The translations under genes and the position numbers were made by a program. The notes beneath the pieces were generated by a model that was not told where the DNA came from, did no database searches, and saw only the letters and a list, made by a program, of their open reading frames with translations. This document shows, in pieces, positions 1 through 5,737 of a stretch of DNA of 11,140 nt. This stretch comes from Acidobacteriota bacterium (lineage in GTDB: Bacteria; Acidobacteriota; Blastocatellia; Pyrinomonadales; Pyrinomonadaceae): the NCBI GenBank assembly GCA_003222935.1, contig QHXL01000026.1, positions 1 to 11,140 of the forward strand, written 5' to 3'. Within the stretch, counting starts at the first letter, position 1; each line of letters starts with the position of its first letter.

Positions 1-66
1 GTTCAACGCTGCTTCGTCTGCCGTCTCTAAGACCGGCGGGTTATTGTTCTCTTCGTTATCTGACAT
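1..66 (-). CDS. scpB: Probable ScpB, N-terminal fragment (segregation and condensation protein B)
   Basis: Only the first 22 codons are in the window. They begin with ATG at 66-64 (MSDNEENNNPPVL...) and run off the left edge. The N-terminus is acidic and Asn-rich and carries no recognisable domain, so the name rests on position: it starts 30 bases after the scpA stop on the same strand, and scpA-scpB is one of the most conserved bacterial gene pairs. ScpB would be the winged-helix partner that, with ScpA, bridges the SMC ATPase heads in the condensin-like complex. A weak purine stretch (CAGG) lies about ten bases before the ATG. Another gene could follow scpA, but the spacing and order make scpB the best guess. 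Confidence 0.6.
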   Translation of the reverse strand, partial: MSDNEENNNPPVLETADEAALN

Positions 67-96
67 TTGAATTAGCCTGCAAATCTAGATGCGTGT

Positions 97-897
97 TTAG
101 CCCGATACGCGCGCGACAATGTCGCCAAAAGTTTCACTCTGAAAAAGTTTGATCTCAGTCGTCCGCACAAGTTCAAGTACGGACAAGAATGCCAGCACCA
201 GTTCACGCCTTGACCTGGCTCGCTCGAAGAACAAACGAAGGTTGAGTTCGGTGGCAGACATCACCATGTTGCGAAGACGCTCCAGCATTTCCGACATCGA
301 AATCTCTTCGCGCTCGATTTCGAGCATCACCTCTTCCTTGTGCCGGGCGAGTATGTCCTGAAAAACTTTCAACAGGTCGAAAACCCCAACCGCTACCTCG
401 GGATTGTTCTTATCGGTTTCGATCTCCGCCCTTTTAAACACAGCTTGCTCAACCGTCGCTCGAGACCAAAGCATTTCGGCGGCGGCTTTATACTTTTGAT
501 ACTCGAGTAGTTGATTGACCAGATCCGTCCGCGGATCTTCCAGCTCGTCCGCTGGCGCGAGCGGATCTCGCGGGAGCAGCATCTTCGTCTTCAACTCGAT
601 CAACGTCGCAGCCATTACCAAAAAATCTCCCGCGACAGCGATATCCAGCTCCTGCATCACACGCAAATACCGCAAGTACTCGTCGGTGATTTTGGCAACT
701 GGGATATCGTAAATGCTGACTTGTTCCTGACGGATTAAATGAAGAAGCAGATCGAGTGGACCCTCGAATTCACCGAGCAGAATTTTTAGATCGTCCGTAA
801 GATCATCAGAAACAATTCGCACCGCGCCAGCGACATTCAGCTGTGTCGTGCCGGGATCGGATTGTTCCACCAATGTTTCAGGTAACTTTTCTTCCAC
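97..897 (-). CDS. scpA: Segregation and condensation protein A (ScpA, kleisin)
   Basis: A 266-residue kleisin-type protein that links the two SMC heads and recruits ScpB for chromosome compaction and segregation in the nucleoid. The ScpA signature FEGPLDLLLHLI is at residues 44-55, followed by the IYDIPVAKITDEYL block and the helix FLVMAATLIELKTKMLLP near 92-109. The C-terminal winged-helix segment (AFLSVLELVRTTEIKLFQ) is also present. Length is normal for the family. The start is GTG at 897-895, separated by one base from the trpS TAG, so translation is probably coupled. The first 35 or so residues before the signature are an acidic leader somewhat longer than usual; a later in-frame start is possible but has no better support. 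It belongs to the M50-trpS-scpA-scpB operon. Identification is secure from motifs and context. Confidence 0.95.
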   Translation of the reverse strand: MEEKLPETLVEQSDPGTTQLNVAGAVRIVSDDLTDDLKILLGEFEGPLDLLLHLIRQEQVSIYDIPVAKITDEYLRYLRVMQELDIAVAGDFLVMAATLIELKTKMLLPRDPLAPADELEDPRTDLVNQLLEYQKYKAAAEMLWSRATVEQAVFKRAEIETDKNNPEVAVGVFDLLKVFQDILARHKEEVMLEIEREEISMSEMLERLRNMVMSATELNLRLFFERARSRRELVLAFLSVLELVRTTEIKLFQSETFGDIVARVSG

Positions 898-898
898 G

Positions 899-1888
899 CT
901 ACTGCCTTGCTCCAGAAATTCCCAGGTTGTTGTAGACCTGCTTGAGAGTCGAAGCTGCGATACCCGCAGCCTTTTCTCTTCCTTTACTCAAAATCTGATC
1001 GAGTTGGTCGTCAGTGATTTCGCGAACTCGCTGCTGAAAGGGTTTCAGAAATTCAATGACCACTTCAGCAAGTTGACCCTTCAACTGCGCGTAACCTTTT
1101 CCGGCAAAGTGATCCTCAACCTCCTGCGTGCCCATACCGGTTACGAGATGGAAAATTTCAAGTAGGTTATAAATCGCCGGTCGCGATTCATCGAAAGTAA
1201 TTTCCGTCCCTGAATCAGTAACGGCTCGTTTGAATTTACGCTGAACGGTGTCCACGTCATCCATCAGCATGACACAACCGTTTGGATCGTCATCCGACTT
1301 CGACATTTTCTTCAGCGGATCGGAGAGTGACATTATGCGGGCGCCGACCTTGGGAATGTAAGGATCGGGAATGCGAAAGGTCTCGCCGTAATCACGGTTA
1401 AAGCGAATTGCGAGATCGCGCGTAAGCTCAAGATGCTGTTTTTGATCCTCGCCGACGGGTACCAGGTCAGTTTGATAAAGGAGAATGTCCGATGCCATCA
1501 GGACCGGATAGTCAAACAGCCCGACGGTTACATTCTCTTCCTGCTTGCGGGCCTTATCTTTGTACTGCGTCATGCGCTCGAGTTCCGACATCCGGGCAAC
1601 GCAGTTAAGCGCCCAGGTTAGTTCCGCATGCTCGTGAACGTCTGACTGAACAAACACGGTCGAGGCGTCTGGATCAATCCCCACGGCCAGGTAGATGCGC
1701 GCGAGGTCTCGAGTCTTTTCGGCAAGTAGTCCTGGATCTTGTGCAACGGTGATCGCATGCAGGTTCACAATGCAGAAGAAGCTCTCGTACTCGTGTTGCA
1801 GCGCTACCCAATTTCGCAGCGCACCGAGGTGGTTACCTAGATGTACGTTTCCTGTTGGCTGAGCACCGCTGAAGATTCGTTTCCGCAT
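899..1888 (-). CDS. trpS: Tryptophanyl-tRNA synthetase
   Basis: A class I aminoacyl-tRNA synthetase that charges tRNA-Trp with tryptophan using ATP in the cytoplasm. At 329 residues it has the usual bacterial length. The N-terminal FSGAQPTGNVHLGN contains the HIGH-type ATP motif as HLGN at residues 16-19. YPVLMASDILLY near 128-138 carries the tryptophan-pocket Asp134. GEDQKQHLELTRDLA (146-160) is the conserved tRNA/ATP region, and KMSKS is intact at 194-198. The ATG at 1888-1886 is preceded by an AAGGG ribosome binding site, and the gap to the upstream M50 gene is 12 bases. The downstream scpA start follows the TAG by one base. No attenuator, T-box or other tryptophan control is visible before it, which fits internal expression within the operon. 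All catalytic motifs look functional. Confidence 0.98.
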   Translation of the reverse strand: MRKRIFSGAQPTGNVHLGNHLGALRNWVALQHEYESFFCIVNLHAITVAQDPGLLAEKTRDLARIYLAVGIDPDASTVFVQSDVHEHAELTWALNCVARMSELERMTQYKDKARKQEENVTVGLFDYPVLMASDILLYQTDLVPVGEDQKQHLELTRDLAIRFNRDYGETFRIPDPYIPKVGARIMSLSDPLKKMSKSDDDPNGCVMLMDDVDTVQRKFKRAVTDSGTEITFDESRPAIYNLLEIFHLVTGMGTQEVEDHFAGKGYAQLKGQLAEVVIEFLKPFQQRVREITDDQLDQILSKGREKAAGIAASTLKQVYNNLGISGARQ

Positions 1889-1900
1889 ACCAATTGACCC

Positions 1901-2563
1901 TTATAAAAGGGAGTAAACAAAAGAGAGGATCGGCCGAATGATAGCTCCAAAGAATCCCATGTAAATTAGGACCATGAGTATCAAATAACCGTACCGTTCA
2001 AGTGTCTCCAGGACTGGTTGCATGCTCGACGGGAGAAACGTCTCCAGGATCTTGCTACCGTCAAGCGGAGGAAATGGCAACAGGTTAAAGACAGCCAACG
2101 AGATATTCATCGTTAAGAGAAACTCGAGAAAGAGTGAGATCGGTTCGATCAGACCTTCGGGAATCCTGTGGTAGTAACCCGTGACCAGCATCACCTTGAG
2201 AATCGTGAACGCAATGATTGCGATCACAAGGTTTGCCAGGATGCCAGCGATCGAAACCATCACATTAGCCAGATCCTTGTTACGCCAGCGCAGCGGATTA
2301 ACCGGAGTCGGTTTCCCCCAACCAATCAGCGGCAACCTTCCGCCACCCATCGCGCCAAAGATGAAACCTACAATCGGAATCAACAGTGTTCCGATCGGGT
2401 CAGTGTGCGCCATCGGATTCAACGTAACTCGGCCAAGTAAACGCGCAGTGTCGTCACCAAATTTGTCAGACATCCAGGCGTGAGCAGCTTCGTGCGCTGA
2501 GATCGCCAAAAGCAGCACGACCATATAAATAACAAGTTGGGGAATTAGTTGTTCTGGATTCAC
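1901..2563 (-). CDS. Site-2 protease family (M50) membrane metalloprotease
   Basis: A 220-residue multi-pass membrane protein with both zinc-site motifs of M50 intramembrane proteases. HEAAH is at residues 24-28 in the first hydrophobic segment, and the NPxxDG-type motif appears as N160-LLPFPPLDG169 in a later one. Further hydrophobic segments lie at about 8-23, 58-72, 101-128, 143-162 and 193-218. There is no PDZ domain, so this is the short S2P-like group rather than RseP. The substrate is unknown; cleavage of membrane-bound regulators is the family role. The start is GTG at 2563-2561; the next in-frame Met (residue 14) would cut into the first membrane segment. It is first in the operon with trpS, scpA and scpB, an order seen in several phyla, and a good promoter lies just upstream. 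The physical reason for this linkage is not known to me. Confidence 0.92.
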   Translation of the reverse strand: MNPEQLIPQLVIYMVVLLLAISAHEAAHAWMSDKFGDDTARLLGRVTLNPMAHTDPIGTLLIPIVGFIFGAMGGGRLPLIGWGKPTPVNPLRWRNKDLANVMVSIAGILANLVIAIIAFTILKVMLVTGYYHRIPEGLIEPISLFLEFLLTMNISLAVFNLLPFPPLDGSKILETFLPSSMQPVLETLERYGYLILMVLIYMGFFGAIIRPILSFVYSLL

Positions 2564-2608
2564 TCAGGGTCTCGTGGCAACATCAATGCGCTGTTAAAAC
2601 AGAGGGCC

Positions 2609-2637
2609 AACTTAGCATTCTGATAGGTGGGTGTCAA
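2609..2637 (-). promoter_or_regulatory. Predicted sigma-70-type promoter of the M50-trpS-scpA-scpB operon
   Basis: On the minus strand a perfect -35 box TTGACA (2637-2632) is followed after exactly 17 bases by TAAGTT (2614-2609). TAAGTT is a weak -10 but is preceded by TGC, giving an extended -10. Transcription would start near 2602, about 38 bases before the GTG start of the M50 gene. The site lies in the 91-base gap after the IPT/NHL gene. Confidence 0.6.
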
Positions 2638-2654
2638 AAGACGAATACTGCTCT

Positions 2655-3692
2655 TTATCGGGGCAAAAGTGTTCCATGAACCTGCATGGGCAAGCTGTAA
2701 ACGGAGTCGATTGAAACAACCGCCATCTCACCCTCAGCACTGAATGCAAGACCAACAAGATTCACTCCCGCAACAACCACTTCTGCACCGGTTCCGTCCG
2801 GAGATATGCGAACTATTCCACGGCGACCTCGCAGTGATGCAGCGACGTAGAGATTGCCTTCAGTATCAAATGCCAGGCCCTGTGGGCGGCCCAGACCTTT
2901 ATAGAAGATATCCACTTCACCGTCCTTGTTGATCCTGCGAACGGTATCAAAGCTGGTTACGGTGGGGCCTGTAACATAAAGCGAGTCATCTGGTCCAAAA
3001 GCAAGGTGAAATGCGGAAACTGAAGGTTCGATGTCGGCCCAGTTCTTCTCTTCACCAATGCCGTTGACGCGGTAGATAGTTCCAGTTCGATCACCAACGT
3101 GCATTACCCCATCCCGGTCAAAGGCCAGTCCTGTCGCCACCCCCAGATTCCGCGCAAACGAAACGGCCTCCTTAAATGGATTAACCTTGCACACGACACC
3201 GTCAAGACGACTGGTGACAAACATCTCCCCTTCGTCACTAAAGGCGATCGCGGTGGGATTAACGATGTCTCCTGAATATTCCGAGACCTCGCCAGCGACG
3301 TCGATACGAAACAATGTGACGGGGAGCTCCTCACCACGTGAGCCTGAACGAGTGACGAATAGTGCGCCATCATCTGGATCAAAGGCAGGATTTGTAACTG
3401 GATGAACATCGCCGACTAGCTTCTTTGCGATTGTGAACTGAACCGGATCACTCTCAATCTCGCCTGCTCGTAATCTAACTGACACCTGACCGGTTCGCGT
3501 CGATTCGGGAACGATGGCAAGTACTCTTCGTGAGCCCAGCGCGACAATCTGAGCGACGTTATCATCGAAGATAACCGCACACTCTGCGGGAAGCCTGGTA
3601 TCGAAGCCTTCACAATCAATTGCGACCTCGCCGCCCGGAATCCCATAAAGTGGATCGATTCGCGTAATTTTGCCTGCACGTCCTATCGTCAA
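2655..3692 (-). CDS. IPT/TIG domain plus NHL-type beta-propeller protein, predicted cytoplasmic
   Basis: A 345-residue protein with two parts. Residues about 8-90 resemble an IPT/TIG immunoglobulin-like fold (ITRIDPLYGIPGG, ending in VQFTIAKK). Residues about 95-338 form a series of NHL/SMP-30-like propeller repeats, each with a GLAF-x-x-x-G-x-(L/M)-x-V core: for example AIAFSDEGEMFV (149-159), GLAFDRDGVMHV (188-199), HLAFGPDDSLYV (229-240), GLAFDTEGNLYV (272-283) and GLAFSAEGEMAV (314-325). No signal peptide or membrane segment is present. The TTG start at 3692-3690 is well supported: AAGGAG lies 5 bases before it, and an in-frame TAA lies only 12 bases further upstream. The gene has its own promoter. 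NHL propellers usually bind proteins, nucleic acids or ligands, and some are lactonases; no catalytic set can be assigned here. The function is unknown. Confidence 0.85.
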   Translation of the reverse strand: MTIGRAGKITRIDPLYGIPGGEVAIDCEGFDTRLPAECAVIFDDNVAQIVALGSRRVLAIVPESTRTGQVSVRLRAGEIESDPVQFTIAKKLVGDVHPVTNPAFDPDDGALFVTRSGSRGEELPVTLFRIDVAGEVSEYSGDIVNPTAIAFSDEGEMFVTSRLDGVVCKVNPFKEAVSFARNLGVATGLAFDRDGVMHVGDRTGTIYRVNGIGEEKNWADIEPSVSAFHLAFGPDDSLYVTGPTVTSFDTVRRINKDGEVDIFYKGLGRPQGLAFDTEGNLYVAASLRGRRGIVRISPDGTGAEVVVAGVNLVGLAFSAEGEMAVVSIDSVYSLPMQVHGTLLPR

Positions 3693-3697
3693 ACGTA

Positions 3698-3703
3698 CTC
3701 CTT
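3698..3703 (-). promoter_or_regulatory. Strong ribosome binding site that fixes a TTG start
   Basis: AAGGAG on the minus strand, five bases before TTG (3692-3690) of the IPT/NHL gene. It makes this rare start codon credible, since no ATG or GTG lies nearby in frame. Confidence 0.8.
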
Positions 3704-3735
3704 GTTACTGGTTAGCATAGTGCCAAAAAGTGGCC

Positions 3736-3764
3736 ATGATACGCCGCCAAAGATGTCATGTCTA
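3736..3764 (-). promoter_or_regulatory. Predicted sigma-70-type promoter of the IPT/NHL gene
   Basis: On the minus strand TAGACA (3764-3759, five of six to the -35 consensus) and TATCAT (3741-3736, five of six to the -10 consensus) are separated by 17 bases. The expected start near 3729 gives a leader of about 36 bases ending in AAGGAG and the TTG start. It is divergent from the hflX promoter about 50 bases away. Confidence 0.7.
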
Positions 3765-3791
3765 ACGCCACTATTGGTGCAGAGCTGACGG

Positions 3792-3818
3792 TTGCGAATG
3801 ATGGCGCTATGTTATAAT
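3792..3818 (+). promoter_or_regulatory. Predicted promoter with extended -10 for the hflX transcript
   Basis: A perfect TATAAT at 3813-3818 is preceded by TGT, giving an extended -10 (TGnTATAAT). The best -35 candidate is TTGCGA at 3792-3797, with a short 15-base spacer, so the promoter would rely on the extended -10. Transcription would begin near 3825, leaving about 260 bases before the proposed hflX start. Confidence 0.6.
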
Positions 3819-4083
3819 CCCCGCCGCAATAAGGTTAGTGCGGGACTCAAGTTGTGTTGATCCTGGCGTTTGAGACCAGGCAAAAGCAGGAAGTTGCGCA
3901 CAATAGAAAACTCGATGCTCAAGCTACTCAGCGACGTATTTTCGCCGAGGATAAAAGCCAGAAGTCACCAGCGTACGACATCTACCGCCCGCGACACTGA
4001 TTCTGTAATTAACGCACACCTCAACCCCTTCATCGTTCCAATTCAAAGTAATAAGGCGTCTACCTTCCTGGGAGGGTCAAACT
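3819..4083 (+). other. Long leader of the hflX transcript, possibly structured
   Basis: This stretch of about 265 bases lies between the promoter and the proposed hflX start. It holds a small open frame (see 3854-4000). GTGCG (3838-3842) could pair with CGCAC (3897-3901), enclosing a CCTGG/CCAGG hairpin (3862-3866 with 3876-3880). CTCAA (3846-3850) could instead pair with TTGAG (3870-3874), which would disrupt that hairpin. At the 3' end the GGAGGG ribosome binding site (4071-4076) could fold against CCTT (4063-4066). No known riboswitch, tRNA or Hfq gene is recognisable. The pairings are short and were found by eye. Confidence 0.35.
3854..4000 (+). CDS. Possible 48-residue small ORF upstream of hflX, unrecognised
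   Basis: An open frame from GTG (or TTG at 3857) to TGA gives a short hydrophobic start followed by a charged, Gln/Arg/Lys-rich peptide ending SPAYDIYRPRH. It resembles a real protein in composition more than the overlapping 73-codon frame does. In-frame stops lie just upstream (the last at 3836-3838), so it cannot be extended. No good ribosome binding site is placed before GTG or TTG: the nearest purine run, AAGG at 3831-3834, is too far. It matches no family I know and does not continue into HflX. It could be a leader peptide, a remnant of an older gene or chance. Confidence 0.22.
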   Translation: MLILAFETRQKQEVAHNRKLDAQATQRRIFAEDKSQKSPAYDIYRPRH

Positions 4084-4086
4084 ATT
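4071..4086 (+). promoter_or_regulatory. Ribosome binding site and proposed ATT start of hflX
   Basis: GGAGGG (4071-4076) lies seven bases before ATT (4084-4086), which is in frame with HflX and would give the N-terminus SSVLGNTLGLKPNQLRRIEK, the usual beginning of long HflX proteins. Between the upstream in-frame TAA (4006-4008) and TTG at 4204 there is no ATG, GTG or TTG in this frame. Confidence 0.5.
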
Positions 4087-5547
4087 TCTAGTGTTTTAGG
4101 CAATACTCTGGGCCTCAAGCCAAACCAACTTCGACGCATAGAAAAACTCTATACGCGCCGGATACCTCCAAACGAGATCGTCACGCCAGAGTTTGCCCGA
4201 CAGTTGGGGGAGCTTTCGCATGAAACCCGGCGGCAAATCGGAGTACTTATTGATCGGAAGGGTCACATTCAATACGTGATGGTTGGCGACAATCGTGAAA
4301 TTGAGTTGCCGGACTTCAAGCGCGTTCGTGTGGCGACCGGACGATTCCGAGGACTGCGCTGCGTACATACGCACCTGCGTGGTGAATCGCTGACCCAGGA
4401 CGACTTGACTGACCTTGCGCTACTGCGACTCGATTTGATGGCAGCAATCGATGTGGATGCCAAGACGGGTCTGCCGGGGTTAGTCCATGCTGCGCACCTT
4501 TTACCGCTTCACGCCGGCGAGTTAGACAACACAAAGGCTCCTCGTCTTTACGAGTTTCTGGAACCGAAGGTTGTTTCGCAATTAGACAGCGATTTTCTCG
4601 AACTCATCAATTCGTTAGAAGAGGAGATGGCCCGGAACCGCCGCACTGTTCGGCTCGCCGAAGTGCGCGACCGCACAATCCTCGTTGGCGTTGCGACGGG
4701 ACCGCTGTCAGATGCCGAGGAGTCAATGGCCGAACTTGCCGAGCTGGCAACTTCAGCGGGCGTCGTGGTCCAGGACGAGATCATTCAGCGACGCCAGGCA
4801 ATCGATCCGCGAACGGTTCTCGGAAAAGGCAAGTTGGACGAACTTATCATCAGGGCTCTCCAACTTGGCGCCGACATGCTCGTATTTGATAGTGAACTCT
4901 CAGCCGCCCAGGTTAGATCGCTGTCGGAAGCAACGGACCTGAAGGTGATAGATCGCTCTCAGTTGATTCTCGATATTTTTGCGCAACGTGCACAGTCGAG
5001 TGAAGGTAAAATTCAGGTCGAACTTGCACAATTGAAATACCTTCTTCCTCGTCTTATCGCCGGTCAGGACTCTGCGTTTTCACGACTGGCTGGAGGAATT
5101 GGCGGTCGAGGTCCTGGCGAAACAAAACTCGAAACTGATCGACGCCGCGTTCGAGACCGGATCAATCGACTGGAAAAAGATATTGAGGAACAACGACAGC
5201 GTCGCCAGGAGCGTAGAAAAGGTCGGGCGCGGCAGGGCCTACCGGTCGTCTCTATTGTTGGCTATACAAACGCTGGTAAATCTACTCTCCTGAATGCACT
5301 AACCAAGAGTACGGTGCACGCCGAGCAACGAATGTTTGCAACGCTGGATCCGACTTCGAGGCGCCTTCGGCTGCCGCGGGAACAGGAAGTAATAGTGAAC
5401 GACACGGTGGGATTCATTCGAGATTTACCTCCAGATTTGCTTTCTGCGTTTCGCGCGACGCTGGAGGAAATCAGTGAGAGTAGTCTGCTGATACACGCGG
5501 TTGATGTCTCAAATCCGAGGTGGACTCAACAAAGCAGATTTGATTGA
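4084..5547 (+). CDS. hflX: GTPase HflX, C-terminally truncated by a frameshifting deletion
   Basis: HflX binds the 50S subunit and splits stalled or heat-damaged ribosomes using GTP. From the proposed ATT start this frame gives 487 residues. The N-terminal domain has GNTLGLKPNQLRRI and PPNEIVTPEFARQLGELSHE, then the HTHLRGE and DLTDLALLRLD segments. The HflX-specific domain has VLGKGKLDEL and GGRGPGETKLE (340-350), with a charged coiled region after it. In the G domain, G1 GYTNAGKS (393-400), G2 TLDPTS (420-425) and G3 DTVGF (440-444) are intact. After VDVSNPRW the frame runs into an unrelated tail (TQQSRFD) and stops. NKxD and the C-terminus follow in another frame at 5525-5737. A standard start (TTG at 4204) would discard about 40 conserved residues. 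It precedes the pgpH-like gene in one transcript. Without G4 the product should not bind guanine normally. Confidence 0.85.
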   Translation: MSSVLGNTLGLKPNQLRRIEKLYTRRIPPNEIVTPEFARQLGELSHETRRQIGVLIDRKGHIQYVMVGDNREIELPDFKRVRVATGRFRGLRCVHTHLRGESLTQDDLTDLALLRLDLMAAIDVDAKTGLPGLVHAAHLLPLHAGELDNTKAPRLYEFLEPKVVSQLDSDFLELINSLEEEMARNRRTVRLAEVRDRTILVGVATGPLSDAEESMAELAELATSAGVVVQDEIIQRRQAIDPRTVLGKGKLDELIIRALQLGADMLVFDSELSAAQVRSLSEATDLKVIDRSQLILDIFAQRAQSSEGKIQVELAQLKYLLPRLIAGQDSAFSRLAGGIGGRGPGETKLETDRRRVRDRINRLEKDIEEQRQRRQERRKGRARQGLPVVSIVGYTNAGKSTLLNALTKSTVHAEQRMFATLDPTSRRLRLPREQEVIVNDTVGFIRDLPPDLLSAFRATLEEISESSLLIHAVDVSNPRWTQQSRFD

Positions 5548-5737
5548 TAAAGAGGTTTTGGCGATAGCGATCAGACAGGCACAGTCTGAGGCGTCTGAAG
5601 TGGTGGCCATCTCTGCTCTGCGTGAGTCGACGTTGGCTCCGCTACTCGAAAAGGCTGGAGCGGTTTTAGCTCGGAATCTGGGCGGACAGCCCGACGAGAG
5701 TGAACGGTACAGCGAAGCTGTATCTCGTATTGCATAA
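5523..5737 (+). pseudogene. hflX: 3' remnant of hflX in a shifted frame (G4, G5 and C-terminus)
   Basis: Read one base out of phase with the main hflX frame, this segment gives LNKADLIDKE (NKAD of G4 at 5528-5539), then a helical stretch, VVAISAL (G5-like, around 5600-5620) and a C-terminal tail ending in TAA at 5735-5737. In intact HflX about 24 residues (strand and helix between VDxxxxxW and the NKxD strand) lie between the two parts. Here they are absent, so the lesion is a deletion of roughly 70-75 bases with length 2 modulo 3, not a single-base slip. The open frame reaches back to TTG 5501, but the residues before 5523 are out-of-frame reading of the upstream part. The TAA overlaps the ATG of the next gene by one base, as expected for a coupled pair before the damage. 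Confidence 0.75.

Noticed and set aside
3819..4083. Possible hfq gene upstream of hflX
   Set aside because: No Sm1 or Sm2 motif (such as the KHAIS block) appears in any frame, although hfq is a common neighbour of hflX.
3870..4091. 73-codon plus-strand open frame in the hflX leader
   Set aside because: TTG start without a ribosome binding site, no recognisable motif, and it runs over the hflX ribosome binding site into TAG at 4089. The overlapping 48-codon frame looks more protein-like.
4204..4206. TTG as the hflX start
   Set aside because: It would remove the conserved segment from GNTLGLK to EFARQ, which is clearly coding; no suitable ribosome binding site is placed before it.
5523..5547. 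Programmed ribosomal frameshift in hflX
   Set aside because: No slippery run is seen, and a frameshift would not restore the roughly 24 missing residues between the two parts.
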